Counted from the stretch's first letter, positions 27,007-35,767 are shown. The stretch is 64,000 bases of DNA from Bacillus sp. DTU_2020_1000418_1_SI_GHA_SEK_038 (GCF_032341175.1 NZ_CP135435.1:2232001-2296000), one strand, 5' to 3'. Numbers and translations are program-made. The notes: generated by a model from the sequence alone, not told the origin.

Positions 27007-28269
27007 TTATTGTATAGTAAAATTCCTCATCATATATGGCCAGTTTTGCGGAAATGGAAGACTTAATTGCCAAAAGGTTATACCTAATAAATCATATTGA
27101 TCTGCCAATTTATACTTTTCAGCAAAGCTGCGAATATCATCAAACCATACGATATGCCGGTCAGATCCTTCCCAATAAATAAAGTTTGGTGTAGATGAGA
27201 TACGGTCATAATTAATTTGAGCACCCGTTGAGATTGCTAAGTTTTGCGCATATAAAAGAGAGTATGCCTTAGTCAAGTTGTCTCTTACCCTCCAATCATA
27301 ACCATACAAAGGCAAAGCCATCTGCAGCTTTTTGGGCTCGATTAAGCTGATCGAATACTGGATGACATCTTCAATCCACCATATCGGTGATACGGGATTT
27401 GGCGGTCCTGTAGGATATCCGTAATCTATCGTCATAACCGCAACAATATCAGCAGCTTTCCCAATGGCTGAATAATCATATGCACCAACGATCCGGTTTT
27501 GCGGGAGATCTGCTGTTTTCGCATGAACATTTACATGGAGAATTAACGGGCCAAGTGCTGTTTTCAATTCATTTAGAAATGTATTAAAATCCTGTCGTCT
27601 AGGCGGTGGAATAAACTCAAAATCAATGCTTACCCCTCCGTATCCCTTGCTCCTAATAAAATTCATCAAACTATTAATTAAATTCTTCCGATAGACAGGA
27701 TTTTCCAGTACACGACCAATTAACTCTGGACTAAATTGCTGATTTTCAAAGTTTCTTATCATTAGTAATGGGATCACATTTAATCTTTTACTTTCTTCGA
27801 TCACTTGTGAATCATCTACGGCTAAATAGGCGTATCCCTCATTTGTAAGTGAATAAGAGACAATGGCTAAATAAGAGATCATATTGGCTATTTGATTTAA
27901 TACAGGAAGAAATGATTGAGGAGAAAATGGAATAATGAAACCGAGAGTTTGCATGGGTAATTTCAATGGAGAAGGTATATTTATTTTTTGGCCAATTTTT
28001 AGGTTATTTGACTGAATACCAGGATTAGCTGAGAGGATAGCATTAATATTAGTTCTGTATTTCTGTGCCAATTCCCATAACGTATCACCACTAGCGACAA
28101 TTTTTGATCTGATTGGTAATGCTTGGTCAGGGATATAAAGGGCTAAATCAGGTATAATAATTCCACTTGCTGGTAACCCGTTCACATTTATTATCGATTG
28201 AATTGGAACGTTATATCGCTTTGAAATTGCCCATAGGGAGTCACCGCTTTGGACGATGTGAATAGACAT
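27007..28269 (-). CDS. LysM-GH18 spore cortex-lytic hydrolase (YaaH/SleL type)
   Basis: A 420-residue protein with two N-terminal LysM repeats (residues ~3-48 and ~54-98; VQSGDSLWAISKRY and VASGDTLWELAQKY) that bind glycan, and a C-terminal family 18 glycosidase domain. The catalytic Glu lies in GVSIDFEF (DxE end of the GH18 motif). YaaH/SleL enzymes are N-acetylglucosaminidases in the spore coat that degrade cortex fragments during germination. There is no secretion signal, as expected for a protein packed into the coat by its LysM domains. AGGAGGTG precedes the ATG. Confidence 0.92.
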   Translation of the reverse strand: MSIHIVQSGDSLWAISKRYNVPIQSIINVNGLPASGIIIPDLALYIPDQALPIRSKIVASGDTLWELAQKYRTNINAILSANPGIQSNNLKIGQKINIPSPLKLPMQTLGFIIPFSPQSFLPVLNQIANMISYLAIVSYSLTNEGYAYLAVDDSQVIEESKRLNVIPLLMIRNFENQQFSPELIGRVLENPVYRKNLINSLMNFIRSKGYGGVSIDFEFIPPPRRQDFNTFLNELKTALGPLILHVNVHAKTADLPQNRIVGAYDYSAIGKAADIVAVMTIDYGYPTGPPNPVSPIWWIEDVIQYSISLIEPKKLQMALPLYGYDWRVRDNLTKAYSLLYAQNLAISTGAQINYDRISSTPNFIYWEGSDRHIVWFDDIRSFAEKYKLADQYDLLGITFWQLSLPFPQNWPYMMRNFTIQ

Positions 28270-28389
28270 TACTTACACACCTCCTAATTTATTACCTGTA
28301 TTATCATATGGTGTTTTTCCATTTAAATAGTACATATAATATAGATTAAAATAAGCCAATTCCTACTGAAATTGACTTAGACTTTACGG

Positions 28390-28929
28390 CTATTTTTCAA
28401 AAACGTATAGCATGCCGTTTTTAGGATGGCTTATTTTTGGTCCTTTAAATCCTCTTTTAAGTAATTCCTTCCGCATAAATATCATTAACGCTCCATGACT
28501 TACTATAAGAACATGTTCATTTCCAGCAGAAAAGACCTCATCTAAGAAATAATTAATCCTTTCCCTAACGGCTTTCACTGAATCCATTTGTGATGGGTGG
28601 TTGCATAGCCAAGCAAGCCGGACGAAAACTGCCCATAGCTGATAGGGAAGTTTAATATTGGCTTGAGTAATGGGATATGCTTTTACTTCTCTTAATTTGT
28701 CAGTTTTAATAATTTCACCTTTATAGATTGCATATGCTGTTTTTTCAGCTCTAGATAGATCACTGCTATAACATGTATCCCATTCCACGTTATTTAAATC
28801 AGTTTCACCCTCTTCAATGTCGGATAAATCATATTCCTCAAACCATTTTGATAGTTCTGCGGGAGTGACCCAAGTTTTTTCCGGTACAGCATTTTTTACT
28901 TTGAAATGCCTAACAAGACCTATTTTCAA
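28390..28929 (-). CDS. Histidine phosphatase superfamily protein
   Basis: A 179-residue phosphoglycerate-mutase-like protein. The phospho-acceptor motif reads LVRHFKV (the usual RHG is RHF), and the second catalytic His is in VSHGALM near residue 145. Arg and Glu of the core are visible (SSDLSRAEKTA, LREV). Such proteins are phosphatases for small metabolites; the substrate is unknown. TTG start with AGGGGAG seven bases upstream; no in-frame ATG lies nearby. Confidence 0.88.
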   Translation of the reverse strand: MKIGLVRHFKVKNAVPEKTWVTPAELSKWFEEYDLSDIEEGETDLNNVEWDTCYSSDLSRAEKTAYAIYKGEIIKTDKLREVKAYPITQANIKLPYQLWAVFVRLAWLCNHPSQMDSVKAVRERINYFLDEVFSAGNEHVLIVSHGALMIFMRKELLKRGFKGPKISHPKNGMLYVFEK

Positions 28930-29013
28930 TCTTCGTCTCCCCTAATTATCTCATTCTATTTTCTAATAATGCTTAACCCGACTTTTCCTAAAGCTACTTT
29001 TATTATACATAAG

Positions 29014-29040
29014 AAAAACACTCCATATCGGAGTGTTTTT
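29014..29040. terminator. Terminator of the terD pair
   Basis: Eleven-base-pair perfect stem AAAAACACTCC/GGAGTGTTTTT with a five-base loop, 22 bases after the second terD stop. Confidence 0.85.
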
Positions 29041-29061
29041 ACAAATGCGTCATATGCAGTC

Positions 29062-29640
29062 TTATACTTGAAGGCCATAATTCCGGCATAAGGATGCAAG
29101 TCCTCCAGAAAATCCGCTGCCGATGGCACTAAATTTCCAGTCGTTTCCGTGACGATATAATTCACAAATAACTACAGCCGTTTCAATCGAGAAATCTTCT
29201 CCTAAATCGAATCGCAATAATTCTTGATTATTAGAATCATCAACTAATCTTACAAAAGCGTTTGAAACTTGACCAAAGTTTTGCTGCCTGATCTCAGCAT
29301 CATGAATCGTTACCGTAATGCCAATTCGATGAATGTGAGCAGGGATTTTAGTGAAATCAACGACTAGCTGCTCATCATCCCCGTCCCCTTCTCCTGTACG
29401 GTTATCGCCCGTATGAACGACAGACCCGCTTGGATGTTGAAGATTATTATAAAAAACAAAATCAAGGTCATTCTGGCAGCGATTATTTGCATCTACTAAA
29501 AAGGCAGAAGCATCTAAATCAAAATCATGGCCACCCTGATATTTATTTGTATCCCAGCCAAGTCCAATGATCGCTTTTGTTAAACCAGGATTTGTTTTTG
29601 TTAGGTCAATTCTTTGTCCCTTTGCCAATTGAATTCCCAT
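29062..29640 (-). CDS. TerD-family stress protein (second copy)
   Basis: A ~192-residue TerD-domain protein, a calcium-binding beta sandwich linked to tellurite and general stress resistance. The two acidic Ca sites are visible: DFDLDASAF near residue 40 and the [13 protein letters not shown] loop near residue 80. It is ~65% like the upstream copy by eye. I prefer the second of two adjacent ATG codons, 7 bases after GGGAGG. Together with its neighbour it resembles yceD/yceE of B. subtilis, without the rest of that operon. Confidence 0.92.
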   Translation of the reverse strand: MGIQLAKGQRIDLTKTNPGLTKAIIGLGWDTNKYQGGHDFDLDASAFLVDANNRCQNDLDFVFYNNLQHPSGSVVHTGDNRTGEGDGDDEQLVVDFTKIPAHIHRIGITVTIHDAEIRQQNFGQVSNAFVRLVDDSNNQELLRFDLGEDFSIETAVVICELYRHGNDWKFSAIGSGFSGGLASLCRNYGLQV

Positions 29641-29761
29641 CATAAAACCTCCCTGAAAAAATGATTATTCAATTGGGATTTAGAAAAATTACTTCTATTC
29701 CCCTTTTTTATCAGATAACGGGGCTTTAGGTCCCCTGCTGATTGGAATTTCACCTAATTTA

Positions 29762-30343
29762 TTAGCCAACCTGTAAACCGAAGTCAGTCGCAATCCGTGC
29801 TAAACCGCCTTGGTAACCTGAACCAACAGCAGAGAATTTCCATTCGCCATTATGACGGTATAATTCCCCTACGATAATCGCTGTTTCAATTGAAAAATCT
29901 TCTCCAAGATCATAGCGAATGACTTCTTCATTTGTCGCTTCATTGACAATTCTTGCAAACGCATTGGAAACTTGTCCAAAATTCTGCCCACGACTTTCAG
30001 CATCATGAATCGTAATAACGAAAGAAATTTTTTCAATGTTTGCTGGAACAGCGCTTAAGTCCACTTTTACTTGCTCATCATCGCCGTCCCCTTCACCTGT
30101 ACGATTATCCCCAGTATGTACAACAGACCCATTGCCGCCTTCTAGTTGATTATAAAAAATAAAGTCTTTATCAGAGGCACATTTACCCGATGCATCAAGT
30201 AAAAATACACTTGCATCTAGATCAAAAGCTTGTCCCCCGTCATATTTATTTGTGTCCCAGCCAAGTCCAACAATTACCTTTGACAGACCAGGGTTTGTTT
30301 TCGTTAAATCTACTTTTTGTCCTTTTGATAAAGAAATAGCCAT
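29762..30343 (-). CDS. TerD-family stress protein (first copy)
   Basis: A 193-residue TerD protein with the same acidic Ca-binding loops (DLDASVF near residue 43; [13 protein letters not shown] near 80) and C-terminal [14 protein letters not shown]. It precedes the second copy by ~120 bases in the same direction, so both probably share the promoter region at 30.44-30.52 kb. A small hairpin sits in the gap between them. In bacilli these genes respond to envelope and metal stress via ECF sigma factors; the promoter here looks more like sigma-A. Confidence 0.93.
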   Translation of the reverse strand: MAISLSKGQKVDLTKTNPGLSKVIVGLGWDTNKYDGGQAFDLDASVFLLDASGKCASDKDFIFYNQLEGGNGSVVHTGDNRTGEGDGDDEQVKVDLSAVPANIEKISFVITIHDAESRGQNFGQVSNAFARIVNEATNEEVIRYDLGEDFSIETAIIVGELYRHNGEWKFSAVGSGYQGGLARIATDFGLQVG

Positions 30344-30738
30344 TTAACAATCATCCCTTCAAATAAAAAATTATTAGAACTTCCCGCTAGAGGAAGGTTC
30401 ATCCAGAAAACAAATATAATAAACCATTTTTTACTATCAGCTATAAAAGAAATTTTCCCCTTCTTTTATAGTGTATCTTTTAGGCACAAAAACGTAAACA
30501 ATTTAAACTTATTATTATTCATTTTTATTGTACTAGATATAAAAGCTACTTACTACTTTTAATATAAGTAAATTTTCCAATAATGTAAATTCAGAGGGGT
30601 GTTAACCCGGGAATCGTAGTGGCGATCTTTCCATTTCCTAAGACTATCGCCTAATCTTGCCACCCTTTTCCTGAATAGTACATAGCATATAAATAATGCT
30701 ATTTGTATGAATAGCAGGAAATTAAAGGAGTGTTTCAC
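30344..30738. other. 395-base region between the terD pair and the coiled-coil gene
   Basis: Contains the terD upstream region (inverted repeat and promoter) on the minus side. The plus side (30.59-30.73 kb) has a locally GC-richer stretch with a 6-base inverted repeat GGCGAT/ATCGCC and a short hairpin near 30.69 kb ahead of the coiled-coil gene. No coding sequence is seen. Confidence 0.6.
30441..30516 (-). promoter_or_regulatory. terD promoter with overlapping inverted repeat
   Basis: On the minus strand TTTACG, 17 bases, TACACT makes a plausible sigma-A promoter. Directly at and after the -10 is a perfect 11-base inverted repeat, CTATAAAAGAA (30441-30451) and TTCTTTTATAG (30461-30471), 9 bases apart. 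It could be an operator or a 5' leader hairpin. Confidence 0.5.
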
Positions 30739-31512
30739 TTGGGTTTATACACAAATAGTCAGATTGTTCCCAATCTGTATAATAAGAAGCCTCAAATAGA
30801 TAATCAGTCTAACCAAGATTCCTATCGCCTGAATTATCTTCAAGAAATTCTTAATGAGCAGAAATTAGTGAATAACCAGTTGACTGATACGTATGAAAAG
30901 ATGGATGTGCAAATTTCAGAATCTTTAAAGGGCGTCCATCATAATATCGAGCGCACATCATCCAAGCATAATAAGGATCTTGTGAGACTGATGGATAGAT
31001 TAGAAAAGCAGGAAAAAGTGATTATTCAGTTCTTGGAAGCGATAAAAGCCCAGGAAGCCGCGAACCAGATTATTATAGAACGTTTGGATGAGCTCGAAGG
31101 AAGGAATGCAATCATATTGGAAAACATGGAGAAAGAAAGCCTAATTAATCAGGCCGTTCTTGATCAGGTATCATTTCAGCACGCTTCAACGGAAGCTTTG
31201 ATAGGGAAAATAGACCAATTCCAATCATTTTCATATGATTTAACAAATCAATTAAACAAACAGGAAGCCATATATGATGAATTATCTCGTAAGCTTGAGG
31301 TGCATGAAGTATTTCATAAGACCGTTATGGAACGGCTAGACGGACAAGAAGCAGTCGTACAAAAAATCTCGAGACAGATTGAAAATCTGCGTTCCACCCT
31401 ATATGAAAGAGCATCGTTCTTAAGCGAAAAAATAGAAACTAGCTTCAAACAATTGCTAAAACCGGTCCAAAGCTATTTCATCCAAACAGAAAAAGAAAAA
31501 AATAAAAATTAG
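30739..31512 (+). CDS. Long coiled-coil protein of unknown function
   Basis: About 257 residues, nearly all predicted helix with heptad-like hydrophobic spacing. A recurring element of the type RLDxxE/QEAxxxxI appears at about residues 90, 115, 190 and 205 (for example RLEKQEKVI, RLDELEGRN, RLDGQEAVV). There is no membrane segment and no Cys. The TTG start is chosen because AAAGGAG lies 8 bases before it; an earlier GTG abuts the site. I do not recognise the family; a structural or scaffold role is suggested by composition only. Confidence 0.75.
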   Translation: MGLYTNSQIVPNLYNKKPQIDNQSNQDSYRLNYLQEILNEQKLVNNQLTDTYEKMDVQISESLKGVHHNIERTSSKHNKDLVRLMDRLEKQEKVIIQFLEAIKAQEAANQIIIERLDELEGRNAIILENMEKESLINQAVLDQVSFQHASTEALIGKIDQFQSFSYDLTNQLNKQEAIYDELSRKLEVHEVFHKTVMERLDGQEAVVQKISRQIENLRSTLYERASFLSEKIETSFKQLLKPVQSYFIQTEKEKNKN

Positions 31513-31556
31513 CTTATTTGTAGAAAGGAAGGTGCTAAACCTTCCTTTCCACCCAT

Positions 31557-33332
31557 TTACTCACTAATCACAGGTAATTCAATTGTAAATGTTGTACCTT
31601 TATTTTGTTCACTTTCAATATTGACTCTTCCACCATGGTTTTCAATGATTTGAAAGCTCACCATCAGTCCTAGTCCATTCCCTTTTTCCTTTGTCGTGAA
31701 AAATGGCTCACCTATTTTTTTTAGCTGCTCTGGTGTAATACCGGTTCCTGAATCAGTGATGGAGATATTTACATATTCATTATTTATAAACGTATTCAAA
31801 ATTAGTCTCCCGCCATTTGGCATAGCCTCAATTGCATTTTTTACAAAATTAATAAAAACTTGTTTTAAACGGTATTCATCGCATTCAATAAGGATTGAAT
31901 CGTCACTGCACTCAAATTGTAAATGAATTTGTTTATCTCTTATTTCAAACTCAAATAAAGATAAGACATTCCTCAAAATTGGAATAAGGTTTTTTTCTTT
32001 AAGTTCAACTGATTTTGGTCTTGCAAGGAGCATAAAGTCCTCTACTATATGATTCACTCGTTCTATTTCATCAAGGATAATATCAAAATACTCCAGCCGC
32101 TCTTTATTCGTTTCTTCCATTTGAAGAAATTCAGTATACCCTTTCATTGATGTGAGAGGATTACGAATTTCATGTGCCACACCGGCCGCTAGCTGTCCAA
32201 CGGCTGCTAGTTTATCCTGCCGATGAAGTATTTCTTTCGTTCTCTTCGTTTCGGTAATGTCATTCCGGATTGCCAAATATTGATACGGCTTTCCTTCCTC
32301 ATCTAAGAATGGAATGATTGTTGTATCCACCCAATATAAGGTCCCGTCCTTTGCTGCATTTCTAATTTCGCCTTTCCAGACTTTTCCTTGCCGTATAGTA
32401 GTCCAAAGTTGTCTAAAAAACTCCTTTGAATGATGTCCAGAATTTAATAATGAGTGGCTGCGTCCGATCAGTTCATTTCTATCGTATTTGGATATTTCAC
32501 AAAACTTATCGTTAACATTCGTAATAATACCTTTTTCGTCTGTGAAAGCAACAATGGAAGATTGATCAAGGGCAAATTTGATATCACGCAAATAATGATC
32601 ACTATCAGCCAGCCTTTTTCCAATAACAGTTCTTGAACCGATCAGGCCGCTTAATATTAGTAAAGTAATAAATAGAACAAAATAAATAATATAAGATTTA
32701 GGATGAGATTCCGCCTGGGAAACATATTCTCCCATAACGCTTGAGAATGTCCGTAAAAGTAATAAATATCCTTCAATAATGGCAGCTGTAATAATGACAG
32801 CACTAACTGGTTTAATCCAGATTTCATTAAAGGGCGACAGACTCTTTGAGAAAAATAACATCCATAAAGAAAGGACAAATGAGCCAAAAATAAGGATTAT
32901 CGAAATAATAAATAAAACAGGATTAAACTGAATGCTCATGTTCATTGCATATAATCCAGTGCTATGAATGGATAAAACCGCTGCAGTCAAAAAGAAACTG
33001 CTGATCCATAATTGCTTCGTTTTATATTCCTTATTAATAATTCCAAAAAAAGCGATTCCTGTAAAAATGATTCCCGAAAGAAGGGATAAAATGGTTATAA
33101 GAACATGATAATTACTTGATCCATTTATATTTACAGCAAGCATTCCGATAAAATTCATTATCCATAATCCTACACCAAGTGAAAACGTTCCTCCTAAAAA
33201 TAAAAACTTCCGATTACGATCTGAAGTGCGAACAAGAGAAAATAAATCTAAACCTGTATAGGAGCAAACAAATGTAAGGATAATGGCCACAAAAATTAAC
33301 ATTGGATTAATTATATTTAAAATCTGCAGCAT
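31557..33332 (-). CDS. Membrane histidine kinase with degenerate MHYT-like sensor and PAS domain
   Basis: A ~591-residue sensor kinase. Seven hydrophobic helices (residues ~5-235) resemble an MHYT sensor, but the expected Met-His positions read WIMNFIGMLA and LYAMN, i.e. His replaced by Asn. Then comes a PAS domain (~255-370, with the PAC-like DITETKRTKE end), a HisKA domain with phospho-acceptor HEIRNPLTSMKGY and an HATPase domain (NFVKNAIEAM, DSGTGI, GNGLGLM). It resembles the Kin family that feeds the sporulation phosphorelay, and there is no adjacent response regulator, as is usual for those kinases. Start: ATG six bases after GAGGGAG. Confidence 0.88.
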   Translation of the reverse strand: MLQILNIINPMLIFVAIILTFVCSYTGLDLFSLVRTSDRNRKFLFLGGTFSLGVGLWIMNFIGMLAVNINGSSNYHVLITILSLLSGIIFTGIAFFGIINKEYKTKQLWISSFFLTAAVLSIHSTGLYAMNMSIQFNPVLFIISIILIFGSFVLSLWMLFFSKSLSPFNEIWIKPVSAVIITAAIIEGYLLLLRTFSSVMGEYVSQAESHPKSYIIYFVLFITLLILSGLIGSRTVIGKRLADSDHYLRDIKFALDQSSIVAFTDEKGIITNVNDKFCEISKYDRNELIGRSHSLLNSGHHSKEFFRQLWTTIRQGKVWKGEIRNAAKDGTLYWVDTTIIPFLDEEGKPYQYLAIRNDITETKRTKEILHRQDKLAAVGQLAAGVAHEIRNPLTSMKGYTEFLQMEETNKERLEYFDIILDEIERVNHIVEDFMLLARPKSVELKEKNLIPILRNVLSLFEFEIRDKQIHLQFECSDDSILIECDEYRLKQVFINFVKNAIEAMPNGGRLILNTFINNEYVNISITDSGTGITPEQLKKIGEPFFTTKEKGNGLGLMVSFQIIENHGGRVNIESEQNKGTTFTIELPVISE

Positions 33333-33567
33333 AGGCATCTCCCTCTTGTTTTTAAGGGTTTATAATTTTTTTGACAACACTTTAGAAAATCATACCTTAT
33401 GATTGTAGTCTAATTAATTATCGGTTGAAAGTGAAATATGCATTAAGCTGAAAAAAGAAAAACTTTTTAAATTTTCAAAAAAGGCTACACATTTACGATT
33501 ATTTTGTGTATACTGTTATATAACAAGGAAGTTAAATAAATTCTGTATTATAAAAAGGAGTGGGATC

Positions 33568-33702
33568 ATGTTAAATTGTAAAGTGGAGTCAATTAAGGTT
33601 GCATCAAGAAAGATTTGTCAAGAATGCGGTCAAAATATTAAAGAATATACAGAATCATATTTAATGGAATGTGACCGCTGTTTATCTAAAAAAGCTGAAT
33701 AA
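33568..33702 (+). CDS. YhfH-like small zinc-ribbon protein
   Basis: A 44-residue protein with two CxxC pairs (Cys17/Cys20 and Cys35/Cys38), which make a compact zinc ribbon. AAAAAGGAG precedes the ATG by 7 bases, and a strong terminator follows. The arrangement (ICQECG...MECDRCL) resembles the YhfH family of bacilli, of unknown function. Confidence 0.7.
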   Translation: MLNCKVESIKVASRKICQECGQNIKEYTESYLMECDRCLSKKAE

Positions 33703-33715
33703 CCGGCAAAAGAAT

Positions 33716-33745
33716 AAGCTATGGAAAATCGGAGCTCCATAGCTT
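33716..33745 (+). terminator. Terminator of the small zinc-ribbon gene
   Basis: Ten-base-pair stem AAGCTATGGA/TCCATAGCTT with a ten-base loop and a T-rich tail. Confidence 0.85.
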
Positions 33746-33868
33746 TTTCTTTTTTCATTCCAATAGTAAATATATCCGTTTCAGTTAATGGTGAATAAGA
33801 ACCCGCTAACTATCAAAACTTATGATTAAATACAGTTTGCAGCAAAACATATACGAGAGGTGTTTAAT

Positions 33869-34042
33869 ATGGAGAAGCATTACGCAGCAGGAAGACAAGC
33901 TCTAGATAACGCTCTTAAAGCGGAAGGTTCCCTTAAACATAATAATTATCCTAGTGATTCAATTGATGAACATCGAGCAGTTGAAACAGGCAATATTATA
34001 TTAGCTGAGAAAGAATTAGGTCAACAAAATGAGAATTCGTAA
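33869..34042 (+). CDS. Small acidic protein of unknown function
   Basis: A 57-residue hydrophilic protein (MEKHYAAGRQALDNAL at the start, ELGQQN near the end). GAGAGG lies 8 bases before the ATG, and a hairpin terminator follows. Size and the GQ near the C-terminus recall a small uncharacterised Bacillus family (YozQ-like), but I cannot confirm it. Confidence 0.6.
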   Translation: MEKHYAAGRQALDNALKAEGSLKHNNYPSDSIDEHRAVETGNIILAEKELGQQNENS

Positions 34043-34067
34043 AGCGTATTAGGCTGTCTCAGCAAAA

Positions 34068-34100
34068 ATAAGACTGCCCGATTTTTTGCAACAGTCTTAT
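34068..34100. terminator. Terminator between convergent small genes
   Basis: Nine-base-pair stem ATAAGACTG/CAGTCTTAT, 15-base loop, followed on the plus strand by GCTCG and T6. Confidence 0.7.
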
Positions 34101-34109
34101 GCTCGTTTT

Positions 34110-34247
34110 TTATTCAATTTGTGGCAATTCCCTCATTTCGGGGGATGTATCATTTCCACATAACGGACATTTTAGATCAGTTGATGCGAATTCCTTTCTC
34201 ATCCAGCCATTGCAGCTTGTACAAGCATAAACTTCTGTGTCCATCAT
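34110..34247 (-). CDS. YdjO-like cold-inducible zinc-finger protein, start uncertain
   Basis: A short protein with CTSC and CPLC pairs (zinc ribbon) and a WMRKEFA segment between them, closely recalling the cold-induced YdjO of B. subtilis. The listed start is the ATG after AGAGG. However, the reading frame continues upstream with FFNRKGQDDKPE, which looks like the YdjO N-terminus, and an excellent AAAGGGGG site lies 5-8 bases before ATT (34295) or ATA (34292) codons. Either a rare non-ATG start is used, giving ~60 residues, or the original start was lost by mutation. Confidence 0.65.
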   Translation of the reverse strand: MMDTEVYACTSCNGWMRKEFASTDLKCPLCGNDTSPEMRELPQIE

Positions 34248-34387
34248 GACAACCTCTGGTTTATCATCTTGACCTTTTCTATTGAAAAATATAATAAACG
34301 CCCCCTTTTTTTCTAGTATGGACAAAAAAAGGGAAAATATCCTGTGAAAATTCGGTCCAATTTTTTTATGACAGGAGGATCTCAAAC

Positions 34388-34534
34388 GTGGATAACCAAA
34401 AGTCAATGACAAAATATACAATTGCTGGAACAGATATTGAAGAAGTCAAACGGCTGAACAGTCAATCAGGTTTATCCTATAACGAAGTGAAAAGAATGCT
34501 CGCCAGAAAGTTTCTGAATAAGTATAGTGAATAA
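34388..34534 (+). CDS. Small spore-protein-like peptide (48 residues)
   Basis: Reads KYTIAGTDIEEVKRLNSQSG near the start, resembling the AGTxxxEVKxxNxQS unit of gamma-type small acid-soluble spore proteins, then a basic helix (EVKRMLARKFLNKY) those proteins do not have. AGGAGG lies 9 bases before the GTG start, and a clear terminator follows. A gamma-SASP relative is possible, but the single unit and hydrophobic helix argue for caution. Confidence 0.65.
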   Translation: MDNQKSMTKYTIAGTDIEEVKRLNSQSGLSYNEVKRMLARKFLNKYSE

Positions 34535-34545
34535 ATATGATAAAA

Positions 34546-34575
34546 AAAGAAGTTGCAGTTTACTGCAGCTTCTTT
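34546..34575. terminator. Terminator between the small spore-like gene and the MFS gene
   Basis: Thirteen-base-pair stem (one G-T pair) with a four-base loop; serves the convergent genes on both sides. Confidence 0.82.
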
Positions 34576-34588
34576 GTCATTAATAACT

Positions 34589-35767
34589 CTAATTTTTGGC
34601 AGCGGAAAAAGTTGCATGGCCTTTTTCTTCTTTCAATAGCCAAAGATTAAGGATAATCCCCAGAATGCTTAATACACTGAAAAATAAATATAAGCTGTTA
34701 ATATTAAATTCCTCATAGATGATTCCACCGACAAATGTACTAAACCAGTTACCTAGGCCGTTTCCAATTGCTGAATATAAAGTAATAGCAGTAGCGGTAA
34801 TATGTACGGGCGTAATATCTCTTATATACTGAAGACCAGCAGGAATGAATAAACCGATTGAAAAACCTTGTATGACAGCTGTTGCGTAAATGAACCAAAG
34901 ACTTGGCTCCATAAAATATAACAGCCATCTTATTAAGGAAACAGCACCAGCAAGTGTGGCAATTTGTAATAAACCAAACCGGTGGATCCAGCTTCCTGCT
35001 GCCTTCATAAAGGGAATCTCAGACAGTACAGCAATCAAAAAAGCAATTCCTATTCCTGTATAGGTCCCTCCGCGATTTTCAATAAAAAGGCCAAAATAAT
35101 TATTATTTGCGAGATTTGGACCAAAAATCAGAAAAGTAATTCCGAGGAAGATGAGAAACCTTTTATGAACAAGAATTTCCTTAACACCTGATAGCAGGTT
35201 CTGATTTTTAGAAGCACTTTCTGAGGGCATTTTCAAAGCTAGAACACTAGCGATTAATAATGAAGCGAAAAAGGAAATAAAAATGATTTTTGGATTCCAT
35301 TCAGACAGCCTCCCCATGATAAAAACCGCTAACCCAAATCCAAGAGATCCAAACAACCGTACATTCCCATAATTAACTTTAACTTTGCTCGTATATTTGA
35401 TTGATAAACTATCCGATATTGGAATTATCGCACTTTGGAAAATGGCTACACAAGTAGCTATAATAAAGATCCAGTAATAACCGTTGAAAGTAATATACCC
35501 TAGTGCGAAGAACCCAGCAATGAAAGTTGTTGCTGTAAGAATTTTAATGGGTGCGTTAAGCTTATCCGAAACCATTCCCCATAAAGGTTGAAAGAATATC
35601 ATAATGATTGGGCTAATAGACATAATAGTCCCGATTTGATAGCCATTTAAATGCTCTACTTCACTTAAATATACACTGAGCAAAGGATATAAGCTGCCCA
35701 CGCCAAAAAAAGTTAACAAGTAAAACCCTTGCATAGATAAAATATTTCTTTTTATTTCTTTATTCAT
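34589..35767 (-). CDS. MFS transporter (LacY/MFS_1-like group)
   Basis: A 392-residue carrier with twelve membrane helices. Helix 1 (GFYLLTFFGVGSLYPLLSVYL), the inter-domain pattern PLWGMVSDK (loop 2-3 MFS motif A variant) and the second-half helices resemble the MFS_1-like/nucleoside-proton symporter group, which includes YwbF of B. subtilis. The substrate is unknown; sugars or aromatic acids are typical in relatives. Single gene, transcribed divergently from dhaS. Confidence 0.85.
   Translation of the reverse strand: MNKEIKRNILSMQGFYLLTFFGVGSLYPLLSVYLSEVEHLNGYQIGTIMSISPIIMIFFQPLWGMVSDKLNAPIKILTATTFIAGFFALGYITFNGYYWIFIIATCVAIFQSAIIPISDSLSIKYTSKVKVNYGNVRLFGSLGFGLAVFIMGRLSEWNPKIIFISFFASLLIASVLALKMPSESASKNQNLLSGVKEILVHKRFLIFLGITFLIFGPNLANNNYFGLFIENRGGTYTGIGIAFLIAVLSEIPFMKAAGSWIHRFGLLQIATLAGAVSLIRWLLYFMEPSLWFIYATAVIQGFSIGLFIPAGLQYIRDITPVHITATAITLYSAIGNGLGNWFSTFVGGIIYEEFNINSLYLFFSVLSILGIILNLWLLKEEKGHATFSAAKN

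Noticed and set aside
26852-27073. 73-codon minus-strand open frame overlapping the end of the LysM-GH18 gene
   Set aside because: Its only start is inside the hydrolase gene and it runs through that gene's terminator hairpin; no ribosome site. The underlying patch is noted as a low-interest finding instead.
29062-30343. A full tellurite-resistance (ter) or bacteriophage-defence cluster around the TerD genes
   Set aside because: Only two TerD proteins are present; no TerC, TerB, ATP-grasp or other ter-associated genes flank them.
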